A stretch of DNA of 64,000 nucleotides, taken from assembly GCA_963793785.1 (NCBI GenBank), contig CAWCBH010000003.1, positions 1,364,001-1,428,000 on the forward strand. Direction: 5' to 3'. Within the stretch, counting starts at the first letter, position 1. Each line of letters starts with the position of its first letter. A program made the translations under genes and the position numbers. Below, piece after piece: positions 17,499-26,411 of this stretch. Under the pieces are notes generated by a model, which had not been told where the DNA came from, ran no database searches, and saw only the letters and a program-made list of their open reading frames with translations. This stretch comes from CAWCBH01 sp963793785. Lineage in GTDB: Bacteria; Actinomycetota; Thermoleophilia; Solirubrobacterales; 70-9.

Positions 17499-18583
17499 GG
17501 GACCTCGGATCCGACCACGCTGGCGCCGTGCCCCAGCTCCCGGACCAGCTCCAGGGCGCGCTCGGCCTGCTCAGCGCCGGCGATCCACAGCGACACCGCC
17601 CCCGACTCCATGTCTTGGGCGGGGTAGAGCGCCATGTCCTCGATGTTGACCCCGGCCCGGCCCAGCGCCAGCGCCAGCTCGGCGACGGTGCCTGGCCGGT
17701 TGGGCACCCGGACACGGAGCTCCTGCAGCGGTCCGCCGGCCATTTCTCCCTCCAGCAGCGACCTGCGAGCGTCGCCGGCGCTCGCGTGCCAGCTGCGCAC
17801 CGCCTCCCCATCGGCGCTGCGGATCAGCGCCGCCGCCTCGCGCAGCCGCTCGGCCACCGCATCGGCGGCGCTGGCGACGGCTTCGCTGTTGGTCGCGAAG
17901 ATGTCGCCCCAGATGGCCGGGTTGGCGCCGGCGACGCGGGTCGAATCGCGCAGGCTCGGGCCGATCTCGGGCGCACGCTCGGAATCGGAGCTGAGCTGCT
18001 CCAGCGCCTCGCCGACGAGGACGTTGGCGATCACGTGCGGTAGGTGGCTGACTGTCGCCATCAGCCGGTCATGGGTCTCGGCGTCGATCGCCTGCGGGCG
18101 GGCGCCGAGCTCGGCAATCGACCGCTGCAGGCGGTCGTAGAGGAGCCCGCCCGAGCGCTCGGTCGGCGTCAAGTACCAGCGCGCTCCGCTGAACAGGTCC
18201 TCGCGGGCGTTGCCGACTCCCGACGTCTCCGCCCCGGCCAGGGGGTGGCCGCCGATGAACCGTTCGTCGGATCCCAGGGCGGCGACGATTTGGCGCTTCG
18301 TCGAGCCGACGTCGGTGACCGCGCAGTCATCGCCGCTGGCCTGCAGCGCCTCTCGGGCCAGGTCGGGCAAGCCGCCGACCGGAGCGGCGCAGAAGACGAG
18401 CTCCGCGCCTTCGCAGGCCTCGGCGACGCTGTCGGCGCCGTGATCTATCGCCCCGACCCCGCTTGCCGCTGCGAGAGTCGCCGGGTCGGGGTCATAGCCG
18501 CGGATCTCGGCCTGCAGGCGCCGCCTAGCCGCCAGCCCGATCGAGCCGCCGATCAGGCCCACGCCGAGGACGGCGACCTTCAT
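17495..18583 (-). CDS. tyrA: Prephenate dehydrogenase with ACT domain
   Basis: 362 residues. Oxidatively decarboxylates prephenate for tyrosine. Seen: NAD fold GVGLIGGSIGLAARR, DVGSTK, GGHPLAGAETSG and TPTE, then a helical domain with MATVSHLPHV. A C-terminal ACT domain (about 285-360, LRVRVPNRPGTVAELA) suggests amino-acid feedback control. ATGA overlap with aroF upstream and TTGA with aroA downstream. Confidence 0.94.
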   Translation of the reverse strand: MKVAVLGVGLIGGSIGLAARRRLQAEIRGYDPDPATLAAASGVGAIDHGADSVAEACEGAELVFCAAPVGGLPDLAREALQASGDDCAVTDVGSTKRQIVAALGSDERFIGGHPLAGAETSGVGNAREDLFSGARWYLTPTERSGGLLYDRLQRSIAELGARPQAIDAETHDRLMATVSHLPHVIANVLVGEALEQLSSDSERAPEIGPSLRDSTRVAGANPAIWGDIFATNSEAVASAADAVAERLREAAALIRSADGEAVRSWHASAGDARRSLLEGEMAGGPLQELRVRVPNRPGTVAELALALGRAGVNIEDMALYPAQDMESGAVSLWIAGAEQAERALELVRELGHGASVVGSEVP

Positions 18584-19656
18584 TTGCCGCGGCGCGCCCT
18601 GACCGCTGCGGCGAGGCGCTCCAGCGTCGAGACCGTGCTCTTCCAGTCCATGCAGGGGTCGGTGATCGACTGTCCGTAGACGAGCTCCCCGGTCAGCTCT
18701 TGGCGCCCTGCGACCAGGAACGACTCCAGCATCACGCCGACGATCGCCCGGTTTCCGGCCTCGACCTGGGCTGCGACGTCGATCGCGGCGCTTGCCTGGC
18801 GGTCGGGGTCCTTGCGGCTGTTGTCATGGGAGACGTCGATCAGCAGTCGCTGCGGCAGCTCGGCGGCGCGGAGCTGGGCCAGCGCCGCCTCGACCGCCTC
18901 CGAATCGAAGTTGGGGGCGCCTTTTCCGCCTCGCAGGATGATGTGACCGTCGGGGTTTCCGGTCGTGTGCAGGATCGCCGGAACGCCGTTGTCGTCGATG
19001 CCGGCGAAGGCGTGGGACGCCGCCGCAGCCCGGACCGCGTCGACCGCAACCTGGACGTCGCCGTCGGTGCGGTTCTTGAAGCCGATCGGCATCGAGAGCC
19101 CGGAGCCGAGCTGGCGATGGATCTGGCTCTCGGTCGTGCGGGCGCCGATCGCACCCCAGGCGACCGCGTCGGAGATGTACTGGGGAGTGATCGGGTCGAG
19201 AAACTCGCAGCCGATCGGCAGGCGGAGGTCGAGCACCTCGAGCATCAGCTGGCGGGCGAGCTGCAGGCCGGAGTTGACGTCGCCGGAGCCGTCCAGATGG
19301 GGATCGTTGATCAGCCCCTTCCAGCCGGTGGTGGTGCGCGGCTTCTCGAAATAGACACGCATCGCGACCAGCAGGTCCTCGCCGAGCTCGTCGGCGGCGC
19401 CGGCGAGGCGGCGGGCGTAGTCAAGCGCCGCATCGACATCGTGGACGCTGCAAGGCCCGACCACGACCAGCAGCCGGTCGTCGCTCCCATCGAGCACGGC
19501 GGCAACCGCGGCGCGGCCGTCGACCACGAGTCCCTCCCGCTGCCCGCCCAGGGGCAGCTCCTCGAGCAGGCTTACCGGCGGGACCAGCTCCACGATCCGG
19601 TCGATCCGCAGGTCGCGGACCCGGTCTCGCACCTGTTCCTTGACTCCAATCACCAT
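18580..19656 (-). CDS. aroF: DAHP synthase, class I
   Basis: 358 residues from the ATG at 19656, preceded by a GAGAGG ribosome binding site. First step of the shikimate pathway, from PEP and erythrose 4-phosphate. Seen: VVVGPCSVHDVDAALDYA, RVYFEKPRTTTGWKGLIND, GARTTESQIHRQ, GFKN and DVSHDNSRKD with the metal ligands. It is the AroF/G/H-like class I alpha enzyme. No separate regulatory domain is fused. Confidence 0.94.
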   Translation of the reverse strand: MVIGVKEQVRDRVRDLRIDRIVELVPPVSLLEELPLGGQREGLVVDGRAAVAAVLDGSDDRLLVVVGPCSVHDVDAALDYARRLAGAADELGEDLLVAMRVYFEKPRTTTGWKGLINDPHLDGSGDVNSGLQLARQLMLEVLDLRLPIGCEFLDPITPQYISDAVAWGAIGARTTESQIHRQLGSGLSMPIGFKNRTDGDVQVAVDAVRAAAASHAFAGIDDNGVPAILHTTGNPDGHIILRGGKGAPNFDSEAVEAALAQLRAAELPQRLLIDVSHDNSRKDPDRQASAAIDVAAQVEAGNRAIVGVMLESFLVAGRQELTGELVYGQSITDPCMDWKSTVSTLERLAAAVRARRGK

Positions 19657-19938
19657 CTTGTCGCTACCTCTCTCCAAAGCCGGAAGATCGTACTTTCTGG
19701 TGCCTGCGAGCCCGATTCGCGCACGCAATGCGGGTGGGATGGCGCCCGGCGAGGTGGAGATCGGGTCGCGACGCAGGGTCGCGGGCCGGACGCCTAGCTA
19801 AATCGCCAATACCAGGAGTAGCGCGGGGCAGGCGCGAGCGCGGCGCGGTCGCCGGTGGTGCTCGCGTCAGTGCCCTTCTGCTTCACGTCGCTTTGCTTTG
19901 TAGCAGTTGGCGACGGGTGCGTCCAGCCGCGCGCCGCC
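19657..19938 (-). promoter_or_regulatory. Intergenic region upstream of aroF with -10-like box
   Basis: 282 bases between hisC and aroF. Reading on the minus strand, TACGAT at 19687-19692 is a TANNNT -10 candidate about 30 bases before the aroF start, just ahead of the GAGAGG ribosome site. The -35 is weak. I see no attenuator peptide with repeated aromatic codons, no T-box and no RNA gene. aroF may thus have its own promoter inside the larger operon. Confidence 0.35.
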
Positions 19939-21030
19939 CTAAACCAGGTCCTGCAAGGCGGCCAGGAAGCGCTGGTTCTCGGCGTGGGTGCCGTAGGTGA
20001 CCCGGATGTGCCCCGGCCCGCCGAGCGGAGTGCCGGGGCGGACCAGGACCTTGCGCTGTTCCAGTCCCTCGACGACCGCGTGCTCGTCGGCCTCGCCGAG
20101 ATCGACCCAGGAGAAGTTGGCCTGCGTCTCAGCGGTCCGCAGGCCGATCCCGCTCAGCTCCTCCTCGACGGTGACCCGCTCGACGATCGTCTGCTCGACC
20201 CGCTCGAGGACGTCGTCGGAGTGCAGGACGGCCTCCGCGGCGGCGGCCTGGGCGATCGCGTTGACGCTGAACGGCTGGCGCACCGCGTCGACCGCGGTGC
20301 GGAAGGCGGCCGGCGCGATCGCGTAGCCGACCCGCAGCCCGGCCAGCCCGTAGCACTTGCTGAAGGTCCGCAGCACGACCAGGTTCGGGAAGTCGGCCAG
20401 CAGGTCGACCGTGGTGTCGGGGTCGTCGGTCTGCTGGAACTCGATGTAGGCCTCGTCGAGGATCACCGTGACGTGGCCGGGAAGGCGCTCGCAGAAGGCG
20501 CCCACCTCGGACGCCGCCAGGTAGGTGCCGGTCGGGTTGTTGGGGTTGCAGAGCAGGACCAGCTGGGTCGCCGCGGTGACCTCGGCCGCAATCGCCTCGA
20601 GGTCGTGGACGTAGCCCTCGCCGAGCGGCACCCGCACTTCCCGCGCTCCCGACAGGGCCGGCAGGTAGGGGTACATCGAGAAGGCCGGCCACGCGTAGAC
20701 GATCTCCGCCCCCGGCTCGCAGAGCGCCTCGGCGGCGGCGAGGAGGATCTCGCAGGAGCCGTTGCCGACCACGATCCGCCCCGGCTCGGTCTCAAAGCGC
20801 TCGGCGATCCGGCGCCGCAGCAGCGTCGCGGCGGGGTCCGGGTAGCGGTTCATCGCCCCGGCTGCCCGCTCGATCGCCTCCACCACCTTCGGGTGGGGCG
20901 GGATCGGCGACTCGTTGGAGGCGAGCTGGGCGACGTCGCCGGCGGCCACCGACTCGGGCGCGGCGCCGGCGGGAACGCCGGCCCGGTAGCCCGGCATCCG
21001 GGCGAGCTTCTCGGCGAAGGTGACGGTCAT
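19939..21030 (-). CDS. hisC: Histidinol-phosphate aminotransferase
   Basis: 363 residues from the ATG at 21030 (MTVTFAEKLARMPGYRAGVP). A GTG at 21126 in the same frame overlaps the aroH stop (GTGA) and would add 32 poorly conserved residues. PLP fold-type I: LASNESPIPPHP, GNGSCEIL, NPNNPTGTYL, DEAYIEF, and the PLP lysine in TFSKCYGLAGLRVGYA. In an aromatic operon it may serve histidine, phenylalanine/tyrosine or both; sequence alone does not decide. Confidence 0.93.
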   Translation of the reverse strand: MTVTFAEKLARMPGYRAGVPAGAAPESVAAGDVAQLASNESPIPPHPKVVEAIERAAGAMNRYPDPAATLLRRRIAERFETEPGRIVVGNGSCEILLAAAEALCEPGAEIVYAWPAFSMYPYLPALSGAREVRVPLGEGYVHDLEAIAAEVTAATQLVLLCNPNNPTGTYLAASEVGAFCERLPGHVTVILDEAYIEFQQTDDPDTTVDLLADFPNLVVLRTFSKCYGLAGLRVGYAIAPAAFRTAVDAVRQPFSVNAIAQAAAAEAVLHSDDVLERVEQTIVERVTVEEELSGIGLRTAETQANFSWVDLGEADEHAVVEGLEQRKVLVRPGTPLGGPGHIRVTYGTHAENQRFLAALQDLV

Positions 21031-21122
21031 CGTCGCCTGACGGTACTGGTACTCCGCATAAATGTTCGTGCTTTGCTCGGCGCCGCGAAGAATCAGACGT
21101 AGACGCGCGCCTCGCGCCGCAC

Positions 21123-21494
21123 TCACTGTGCCGCGTGCAGGTCCGAGCGCAGTCGCCGTGCCTCGCCGATATAGGTGTGCGCGGGCTGGTGGCCGTCGGC
21201 GGCGTGGTAATGGACCATCACCCGGATCACCCTCGCCATCGCACCCGGGACGTCGATCTCGCGGGCGCAGAGCAGCGGCACGGCCTCCAGACCGAGGTTT
21301 CGCGCCGCCACGGCGGGAAACTCCGCATCGAGGTCGCCGGTGGTCGTGAACAGACAGCTGACCAGGTTTCCGGGTTCGAGCCCGTTGCGCTCCAGGAGCT
21401 CCCGCATCAGCTGCTCCGTCGCCGCGACGATCGCGTCGGGCTGGTTCGCGTCCGCCTGAACGGCGCCCCGCACGGCGAAGAGGCGCTCGCTCAA
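21123..21494 (-). CDS. aroH: Chorismate mutase, AroH type
   Basis: 123 residues. Converts chorismate to prephenate. Seen: FAVRGAVQADANQPDAI with the active-site Arg, CLFTTTGDLDAEFP, VPLLCAREIDVPGAM and RVMVHY, the compact trimeric AroH fold known from Bacillus. It overlaps rluB upstream and the longer hisC frame downstream by 4 bases each. Confidence 0.93.
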   Translation of the reverse strand: MSERLFAVRGAVQADANQPDAIVAATEQLMRELLERNGLEPGNLVSCLFTTTGDLDAEFPAVAARNLGLEAVPLLCAREIDVPGAMARVIRVMVHYHAADGHQPAHTYIGEARRLRSDLHAAQ

Positions 21495-22246
21495 CGGGGT
21501 CCCTTTCTGTTTGCGGGTCGGCGTCTTCTCATCGGCTTCGGCGGGGCCTTTCGGGGGCGCGCATCTTCCCAGAGGCGGGCGACCTCTTCACCGCCGAGGC
21601 GGCGGCTGTCGCCCGGCTCGAGGTCGCCGAGCTCGACCGCACCGAAGCGGATCCGCGCCAGCGCGCTGACTTCGTTCCCGATCGCCTCGATCATCCTCCG
21701 CACCTGCCGGTTGCGGCCCTCGCGGATCTCGAGCTCGACCTCGAGCTCGCCGCGGCGGCGCACACGGGCGGGAGCGGTGACCCCGTCCTCCAGCTTCACC
21801 CCCCGCTCCAGCCGCCGCAGGTCACGCTCGGCCGGCGGCCGCCGCAGCGTCGCGCGATAGACCTTGCGGACCCCGTAGCGGGGATGCGTGAGCCGGTTGG
21901 CAAGCTCGCCGTCGTTGGTCAGCAGCAGCAGGCCGGTGGAGTCGACGTCGAGGCGCCCGACCGGATAGAGGCGGGCAGCCGACTCGACCAGCTCGACGAC
22001 GGCCTTGCGCGAGCCCGGCTCGTGCGCCGTGGAGACGACGCCGGGAGGCTTGTTGACCGCCCACACCTCGTGCGCCTCCGGCTGCACCCGCCCCCCGTCC
22101 ACGAGCACCTCCGAGTCCTCGCCGACGTCGCGGGCCGGGTCGCGCACGACCTCGCCGCCGACCGTGACCCGGCCGGAGGCGATGATCTGCTCGGCCGCGC
22201 GGCGGGAGGCGACGCCGCAATGGGCGAGGTAACGCGACAGGCGCAC
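21491..22246 (-). CDS. rluB: 23S/16S rRNA pseudouridine synthase, RluB/RsuA family
   Basis: 251 residues. N-terminal S4 RNA-binding domain (about 1-60, MRLSRYLAHCGVASRRAAEQII), then the catalytic domain with VNKPPGVVST and GRLDVDSTGLLLLTNDGEL, whose Asp is the catalytic residue. C-terminal REGRNRQVRRMIEAIG is typical of the family. The basic tail (MRRRRPANRKGPR) is lineage-specific. The scpA-scpB-rluB order is widely conserved. Confidence 0.92.
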   Translation of the reverse strand: MRLSRYLAHCGVASRRAAEQIIASGRVTVGGEVVRDPARDVGEDSEVLVDGGRVQPEAHEVWAVNKPPGVVSTAHEPGSRKAVVELVESAARLYPVGRLDVDSTGLLLLTNDGELANRLTHPRYGVRKVYRATLRRPPAERDLRRLERGVKLEDGVTAPARVRRRGELEVELEIREGRNRQVRRMIEAIGNEVSALARIRFGAVELGDLEPGDSRRLGGEEVARLWEDARPRKAPPKPMRRRRPANRKGPR

Positions 22247-22313
22247 CGCGGCATTGTTGCGTCCCGGCGCCCGGCCGCCGGTCCGGACGGGCTAGGTGGC
22301 CTCAGCGAAGCGG

Positions 22314-22715
22314 CTAAGCGAGCCCGACGGCTTTGAGGGCCGCATCCCGATCCATATAGCCCTGGATGCGAACCACCCGTCCTCCACTGACCGCCAGGAC
22401 AACTGCGGTCTTGAGCTCCAGCTCGACTCCGCTGCCCTTTCCGCGCCGGTATTCGTGCAGGAGCACAACGACGTTGTCGCCGGCGTCGATGAACTCCTCC
22501 GCCTCCAGGCGGCGCTCCTCCCACGCCTCCAGATCCTCTTTCTCGAACGTCTCTTCGATCTCGGACTGACCATGGGCCATCCGGCCCTCTTCAAGCCCGC
22601 CGACGGTGCCGTGCATCTCAACCTCGGGATCGACCAGCTGTGCTGTCTTTTCCGCGTCCCCTTGCAGGAACGCCTCGTAGGCCTCCCGAGCGATCTCCAC
22701 GTTCTCCTGCGACAT
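22314..22715 (-). CDS. NTF2-like (SnoaL-type) small protein
   Basis: 133 residues. Starts MSQENVEIAREAYEAFLQGD, the opening shared by large NTF2-like paralog families in Thermoleophilia. The cone fold is indicated by EFIDAGDNVVVLLHEYRRG and the ending AALKAVGLA. No catalytic set can be assigned; relatives include isomerases and pure binding proteins. It sits between scpB and rluB as an insertion in a conserved order. A broken paralog lies at 44311-44562. Confidence 0.82.
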   Translation of the reverse strand: MSQENVEIAREAYEAFLQGDAEKTAQLVDPEVEMHGTVGGLEEGRMAHGQSEIEETFEKEDLEAWEERRLEAEEFIDAGDNVVVLLHEYRRGKGSGVELELKTAVVLAVSGGRVVRIQGYMDRDAALKAVGLA

Positions 22716-22721
22716 CGCCGG

Positions 22722-23295
22722 TTAGACCTCGGCGCGCTGCTCTCCGGCCCGCAGCAGCCGGTCGCGCAGCTCGCGCTCGTCCTCCGGAGTCGGATCGAAA
22801 CGGGAGGGGTCCGGCAGTTGGTCGAGCCCGGCCAGCCCGAAGAGACGCTCGAAGAGCGCCGTGGTGCGAAAGATCATCGCCCCGAATCGCGAGCGCCCCG
22901 ACTCCTCGATCAGGCCGCGCTCGGTCAGCGTCTGCACCGCCGACTCCGAAGCGACGCCGCGGATCCGGGCGACCTCGGGCCGCGACACCGGCTGCAGGTA
23001 GGCGATGATCGCCAGCGTCTCCGCCTGGGCCTGGGTCAGCGGCGGGGTGCGCGGCTTGGCCAGCAGCCGCCGCGCCGCCGCCTCTGCCTGCGGATCCGAG
23101 GCGAGGGCGAACCCGCCCGCGACCTCGCGCAGGACGATCCCGCGCCGGCCCTCGGCGAGGTCCTCGCGCAGCAACTCGATCGCCTCCGCGACCTGCCCGG
23201 CGCGCGCTCTCCGTCGCCTCGGCCAGCTCCTCGGCGCTGACCGGCTGCGGCGACAGGTACAGCAAGGCTTCGATGGTCCTACTGAGCTCGCTCAC
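22722..23295 (-). CDS. scpB: Segregation and condensation protein ScpB (one-base frameshift)
   Basis: Kleisin partner that binds ScpA and SMC to organise chromosomes; made of two winged helices. The GTG at 23295 gives SELSRTIEALLYLSPQPVSAEELAEATES, then the frame breaks near 23203 in a GCGCGC run. In the next frame VAEAIELLREDLAEGRRGIVL, TQAQAETLAIIAYLQPVSRPEVARIRG and ALFERLFGLAGLDQLP follow. Restored length is 190 residues. It overlaps scpA by 17 bases. Confidence 0.9.
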
Positions 23296-24022
23296 CGGCT
23301 TCCTCCTGACGGCTGATCGTGATCGGCCCGAAAGCCGCCCGCTGGTCCCAGGTCACCTCGCCCTTGCGGTAGAGCTCGAGCAGCGCGAACAGGGTCACCG
23401 CCTGGGTCAGTCGATCCTGGCCGCCGAACTGCTCGTCGAAGTCGAAGCGGGGATGCGCCGAGAGGACGTCCCGCAGGGCCCGCAGCCGTCGCTCCAGCGA
23501 GACCGTCGGCCGGATGTGGCTGGTGTCGGGGGCCGGCGGGACGGCCAGCAGGTCGCCGAGGGCGGCGGCGAGCTGGTCGGGCTCGTAGGCGGCCGTGGCC
23601 GCGTCCAGCGCCACCCGGCGCAGCTCCGGCGGCAGCGGCGCCGACCGGTACAGGTAGCCCCGCTCGGACTCGAAGCGCTCGGCGAGCATCGCGGCGGCAT
23701 CGCGGTAGCGGCGGTACTCGAGCATCCGGGCCAGCAGCTCCTCGACCGCCTCCTCGGCGCCGATCTCGCCGATCTCCTCCTCGGCGCCGGGGAGCATCAG
23801 GCGCGACTTCAGCTCCAGCAGCACCGCGATCAGAAGCAGGAACTCGGTCGCGACCTCGAGGTCGAGCTCGCCCTCGCGCTCGAGGTGCTCGACGTAGGCG
23901 ACGACCACCTCGCCCAGCTCGACTTCGAGCAGGCTGATCTCCTCGCGCAGGACGACCGCCAGCAGCAGGTCGAAGGGCCCCGCGAAGACGTCGAGGTCGA
24001 GCTCCAGCTCGCGAACGCTCAC
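23279..24022 (-). CDS. scpA: Segregation and condensation protein ScpA
   Basis: 247 residues, kleisin family. Seen: LDVFAGPFDLLLAVVLREEISLLEVELGEV at the N-terminus, the helical ELDLEVATEFLLLIAVLLELKSRLMLP, and a C-terminal winged helix ending VTLFALLELYRKGEVTWDQRAAFGPITI. It bridges SMC heads together with ScpB. Acidic overall. First gene of the scpAB-rluB-aroH-hisC set. Confidence 0.94.
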   Translation of the reverse strand: MSVRELELDLDVFAGPFDLLLAVVLREEISLLEVELGEVVVAYVEHLEREGELDLEVATEFLLLIAVLLELKSRLMLPGAEEEIGEIGAEEAVEELLARMLEYRRYRDAAAMLAERFESERGYLYRSAPLPPELRRVALDAATAAYEPDQLAAALGDLLAVPPAPDTSHIRPTVSLERRLRALRDVLSAHPRFDFDEQFGGQDRLTQAVTLFALLELYRKGEVTWDQRAAFGPITISRQEEAGERAQ

Positions 24023-24068
24023 CGGCGGAAAGCCTAGAGCGCGGGTCGGCCGCAGATCGGCGGCCGGG

Positions 24069-25055
24069 CTACTGGCGCTGGTCGTCGGCGCCGGCGCCGC
24101 CGCGAAGGACGTCGACGCCCTGGCCGCCGCGCAGCACGTCGACGCCGGCTCCGCCGAGCAGCAGGTCCCTGCCGCCGCCGCCGCGCAGCGTGTCCCGGCC
24201 GCCGCCGCCGCAGAGGACGTCGTTGCCGCCCAGGCCGGAGAGCACGTCGTTGCCGCCGAGGCCGAGGATCACGTCGCGCCGGCCGGTCCCGCGGAGGACG
24301 TCCCGGCCTCCGGTTCCCACCTTGGTCGCCAACTTGCCGTTACAACGAGGCGGCGGCGGCGAAGCACAGCCAGTCGGCGTGAAAGGAGCCTCGGCCGTGC
24401 TGGTCGTCCCCGGGTCCTCGTAGCTGGTGACGAAGAAGCGAGTGGCCACGGTGTCGCAGCTCGCGGGGTTCTTGATGAAGGAGGCGAACAGCTCGATGTC
24501 GATCGCGTCGATCCTGATCGGGATATTGAACGGCGGCCCGGTCGTCTGGGGAAAGTCTCTGATGATCGTCTCCAGCACATTGAGCTGCGGGTTGACCTGG
24601 GTTTTCCCGCGCTGGTAGGTCTTCCCGGTCGGTGCGTCGAGCACAATGCCGAGACCCGGGTACACGTCCTCCGGGGTCGGCGCGGTGTAGTAGACCCGGC
24701 CCGAGACCTCCTCACCCCCGACCGCCCCCATGATCGTCAACGTCACGGTGGTGATTCCGATCTGGGTGTTGGCCGGGCATCCGTCGGCCAGGAAGGTCTC
24801 GACGGGGCAGGTCGGCGCAAAGGCATCGGGGCTGATCCCCTTGGGAAGCTGCTGGGTGAGGTCCTTGATGTGCTCGGAACCGCCGAACTCGATGTGGATG
24901 TTGAACCGGGTGGCGGCCCCGGCCTGGGTGGTTCCACCCTGCGAACTGTCCACCGGCTGACCCTTTGGGTTCTGCAGTGGGATCGCGGCCTGGGCCACCG
25001 CGACCGGCAACAGGAGCAGCGCGAGCAGGACGGCGAGACGGCAGCGGAGTCTCAT
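24069..25055 (-). CDS. Secreted protein with RTX-like nonapeptide repeats
   Basis: 328 residues. A signal peptide (about 1-23, LAVLLALLLLPVAVAQA) is followed by a beta-rich domain of about 210 residues with no family I can name. The C-terminal 90 residues carry about nine tandem repeats of the form GGxGxDxLxG (for example LGGNDVLSG, GGGRDTLRG), as in calcium-binding RTX beta-rolls. Several repeats have Arg in place of Asn, so calcium binding may be partial. No type I secretion genes lie nearby; the Sec signal argues for general export. Confidence 0.8.
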   Translation of the reverse strand: MRLRCRLAVLLALLLLPVAVAQAAIPLQNPKGQPVDSSQGGTTQAGAATRFNIHIEFGGSEHIKDLTQQLPKGISPDAFAPTCPVETFLADGCPANTQIGITTVTLTIMGAVGGEEVSGRVYYTAPTPEDVYPGLGIVLDAPTGKTYQRGKTQVNPQLNVLETIIRDFPQTTGPPFNIPIRIDAIDIELFASFIKNPASCDTVATRFFVTSYEDPGTTSTAEAPFTPTGCASPPPPRCNGKLATKVGTGGRDVLRGTGRRDVILGLGGNDVLSGLGGNDVLCGGGGRDTLRGGGGRDLLLGGAGVDVLRGGQGVDVLRGGAGADDQRQ

Positions 25056-25087
25056 CGCCGCGAACCCTAGCGGGGAACCCGTCCCCC

Positions 25088-26104
25088 TCAGCTGGATCGC
25101 CCGTCCCCGGGCGACCCGACCCCCATCCGCTCCCGCACGTCGGCGAGGGTCGCGGCGGCGATCTCGCGGGCCTTCTCGGCCCCGGCGGAGAGGGTCGCCT
25201 CCAGCGCCGCCTCGTCGGCCCGCAGCTCCGCGTAGCGGTCGCGCACCGGGGCCAGCAGCTCGACCACGGTCTCCGCCACCCCGCTCTTGAAGTCGCCGTA
25301 GCCGGCGCCCTCGAACTCACGCTCGACCGCGGCGGGATCGACTCCGCGCGCCACGGCGGCGATCTCGATCAGGTTGCTGATTCCGGGCTTGCCGTCGTCG
25401 CGGACGATCTCCCGCCCCGAGTCGGTGACCGCGCTGCCGACCTTGCGCCGGATGACGTCGGGCTCGTCGAGGACGTAGACCGTCCCGGCTTCGCTGCCCC
25501 CCGTCGTCGACATCTTGCGCTCCGGTTCCTGCAGGTCCATCACCCGCGCTCCGACCTCCGGGATCCGGTGCTCGGGCTCGACCAGGGTCTCGCCGAAGCG
25601 CTCGTTGAAGCGGCGGGCGATCTCCCGCATCAGCTCGATGTGCTGGCGCTGGTCGTCGCCGACCGGGACCTCGTCGGCGCGGTAGGCCAGCACGTCGGCC
25701 GCCTGCAGGACCGGATAGAAGAACAGCCCCGAAGGGACGAACGCCTGCGACCGGCCCTCGAGCAGCTCCCGCTTCTCCTTCCACTGGTGCATGCGGTTGA
25801 GGTCGCCCCAGGCCGTCACCGACGAGAGCAGCCAGGTCAGCTCGCTGTGCTCGCGGACGTCGGACTGGCGAAAGAGGATGCAACGAGCGGGGTCGAGCCC
25901 GGCGGCAAGCAGAATCGCCGTCGTGTCGTAGAGGCGCTGACGTAATTCCGCGGCGTCGTAATCGACCGTGATCGCGTGCAGGTCGACGATGCAGTAGATC
26001 GCCGGGTCGCCCCGCTCCTGGCCCTCGACGTACTGGCGGATCGCACCGATGTAGTTGCCGAGGTGCTTTCGGCCGGTGGGCTGGATGCCGGAGAAGATCT
26101 TCAC
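25088..26104 (-). CDS. trpS: Tryptophanyl-tRNA synthetase
   Basis: 338 residues from the GTG at 26104, which begins directly at KIFSGIQPTGRKHLGNYIGA with the HIGH-type HLGN. Class I synthetase: DLHAIT, LLSSVTAWGDLNRMHQWKEK, PVGDDQRQHIELMREIARRF, and the KMSKS-type loop ERKMSTTGGSE. Full length. Upstream lies a transporter relic; downstream, after 32 bases, the RTX-like gene. Confidence 0.95.
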   Translation of the reverse strand: MKIFSGIQPTGRKHLGNYIGAIRQYVEGQERGDPAIYCIVDLHAITVDYDAAELRQRLYDTTAILLAAGLDPARCILFRQSDVREHSELTWLLSSVTAWGDLNRMHQWKEKRELLEGRSQAFVPSGLFFYPVLQAADVLAYRADEVPVGDDQRQHIELMREIARRFNERFGETLVEPEHRIPEVGARVMDLQEPERKMSTTGGSEAGTVYVLDEPDVIRRKVGSAVTDSGREIVRDDGKPGISNLIEIAAVARGVDPAAVEREFEGAGYGDFKSGVAETVVELLAPVRDRYAELRADEAALEATLSAGAEKAREIAAATLADVRERMGVGSPGDGRSS

Positions 26105-26117
26105 CCGGTTGCTGAGG

Positions 26118-26301
26118 CTATAGAGCGGTGTCGATGCCGCTGCCGGCACCGGCACTCGCCCGAGAAGGGCGAGCGCGAGGCGACCGAGTTCTCGGCAGGA
26201 TCCCGGCGATCGCGAGCCCGAGGTGGAAGGCCTCGGTCGAGGCATTGGCTCCGGCGGCCGAGGATCGCGGCGATCAGCGTGAAGCGCTGGGTTGCGGTCA
26301 C
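26118..26301 (-). pseudogene. Remnant of an MFS (DHA2-like) transporter gene
   Basis: From the GTG at 26301 the frame reads VTATQRFTLIAAILG, like the first helix of DHA2-type drug exporters. It jumps at about 26257 to GANASTEAFHLGLAIAGIL, like the last helix of the same family, followed in a shifted frame by LALALLGRVPVPAA. Some 400 or more central residues are missing. It is either a decayed gene or a collapsed assembly join. The remainder of the 307-base gap between trpS and fetB (26302-26411) shows nothing else. Confidence 0.45.
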
Positions 26302-26411
26302 CGCGGTCGAGTCTACGGGCGGCCATGTGGCGCGAAACTCGCGCTATGCGGGAGGAAAGCGCCACACCGGAGGTCTCCGGTCCCCGGGACTCTCGGAGCC
26401 GAGCGGCGTAG

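Noticed and set aside
21031..21126. Longer HisC start at GTG 21126
   Set aside because: It would add 32 residues without family similarity; the ATG at 21030 matches the usual length, although the GTGA overlap keeps the alternative open.
24069..24320. CRISPR-like short repeats
   Set aside because: The periodic DNA encodes in-frame GGxGxDxLxG nonapeptides with no unique spacers.
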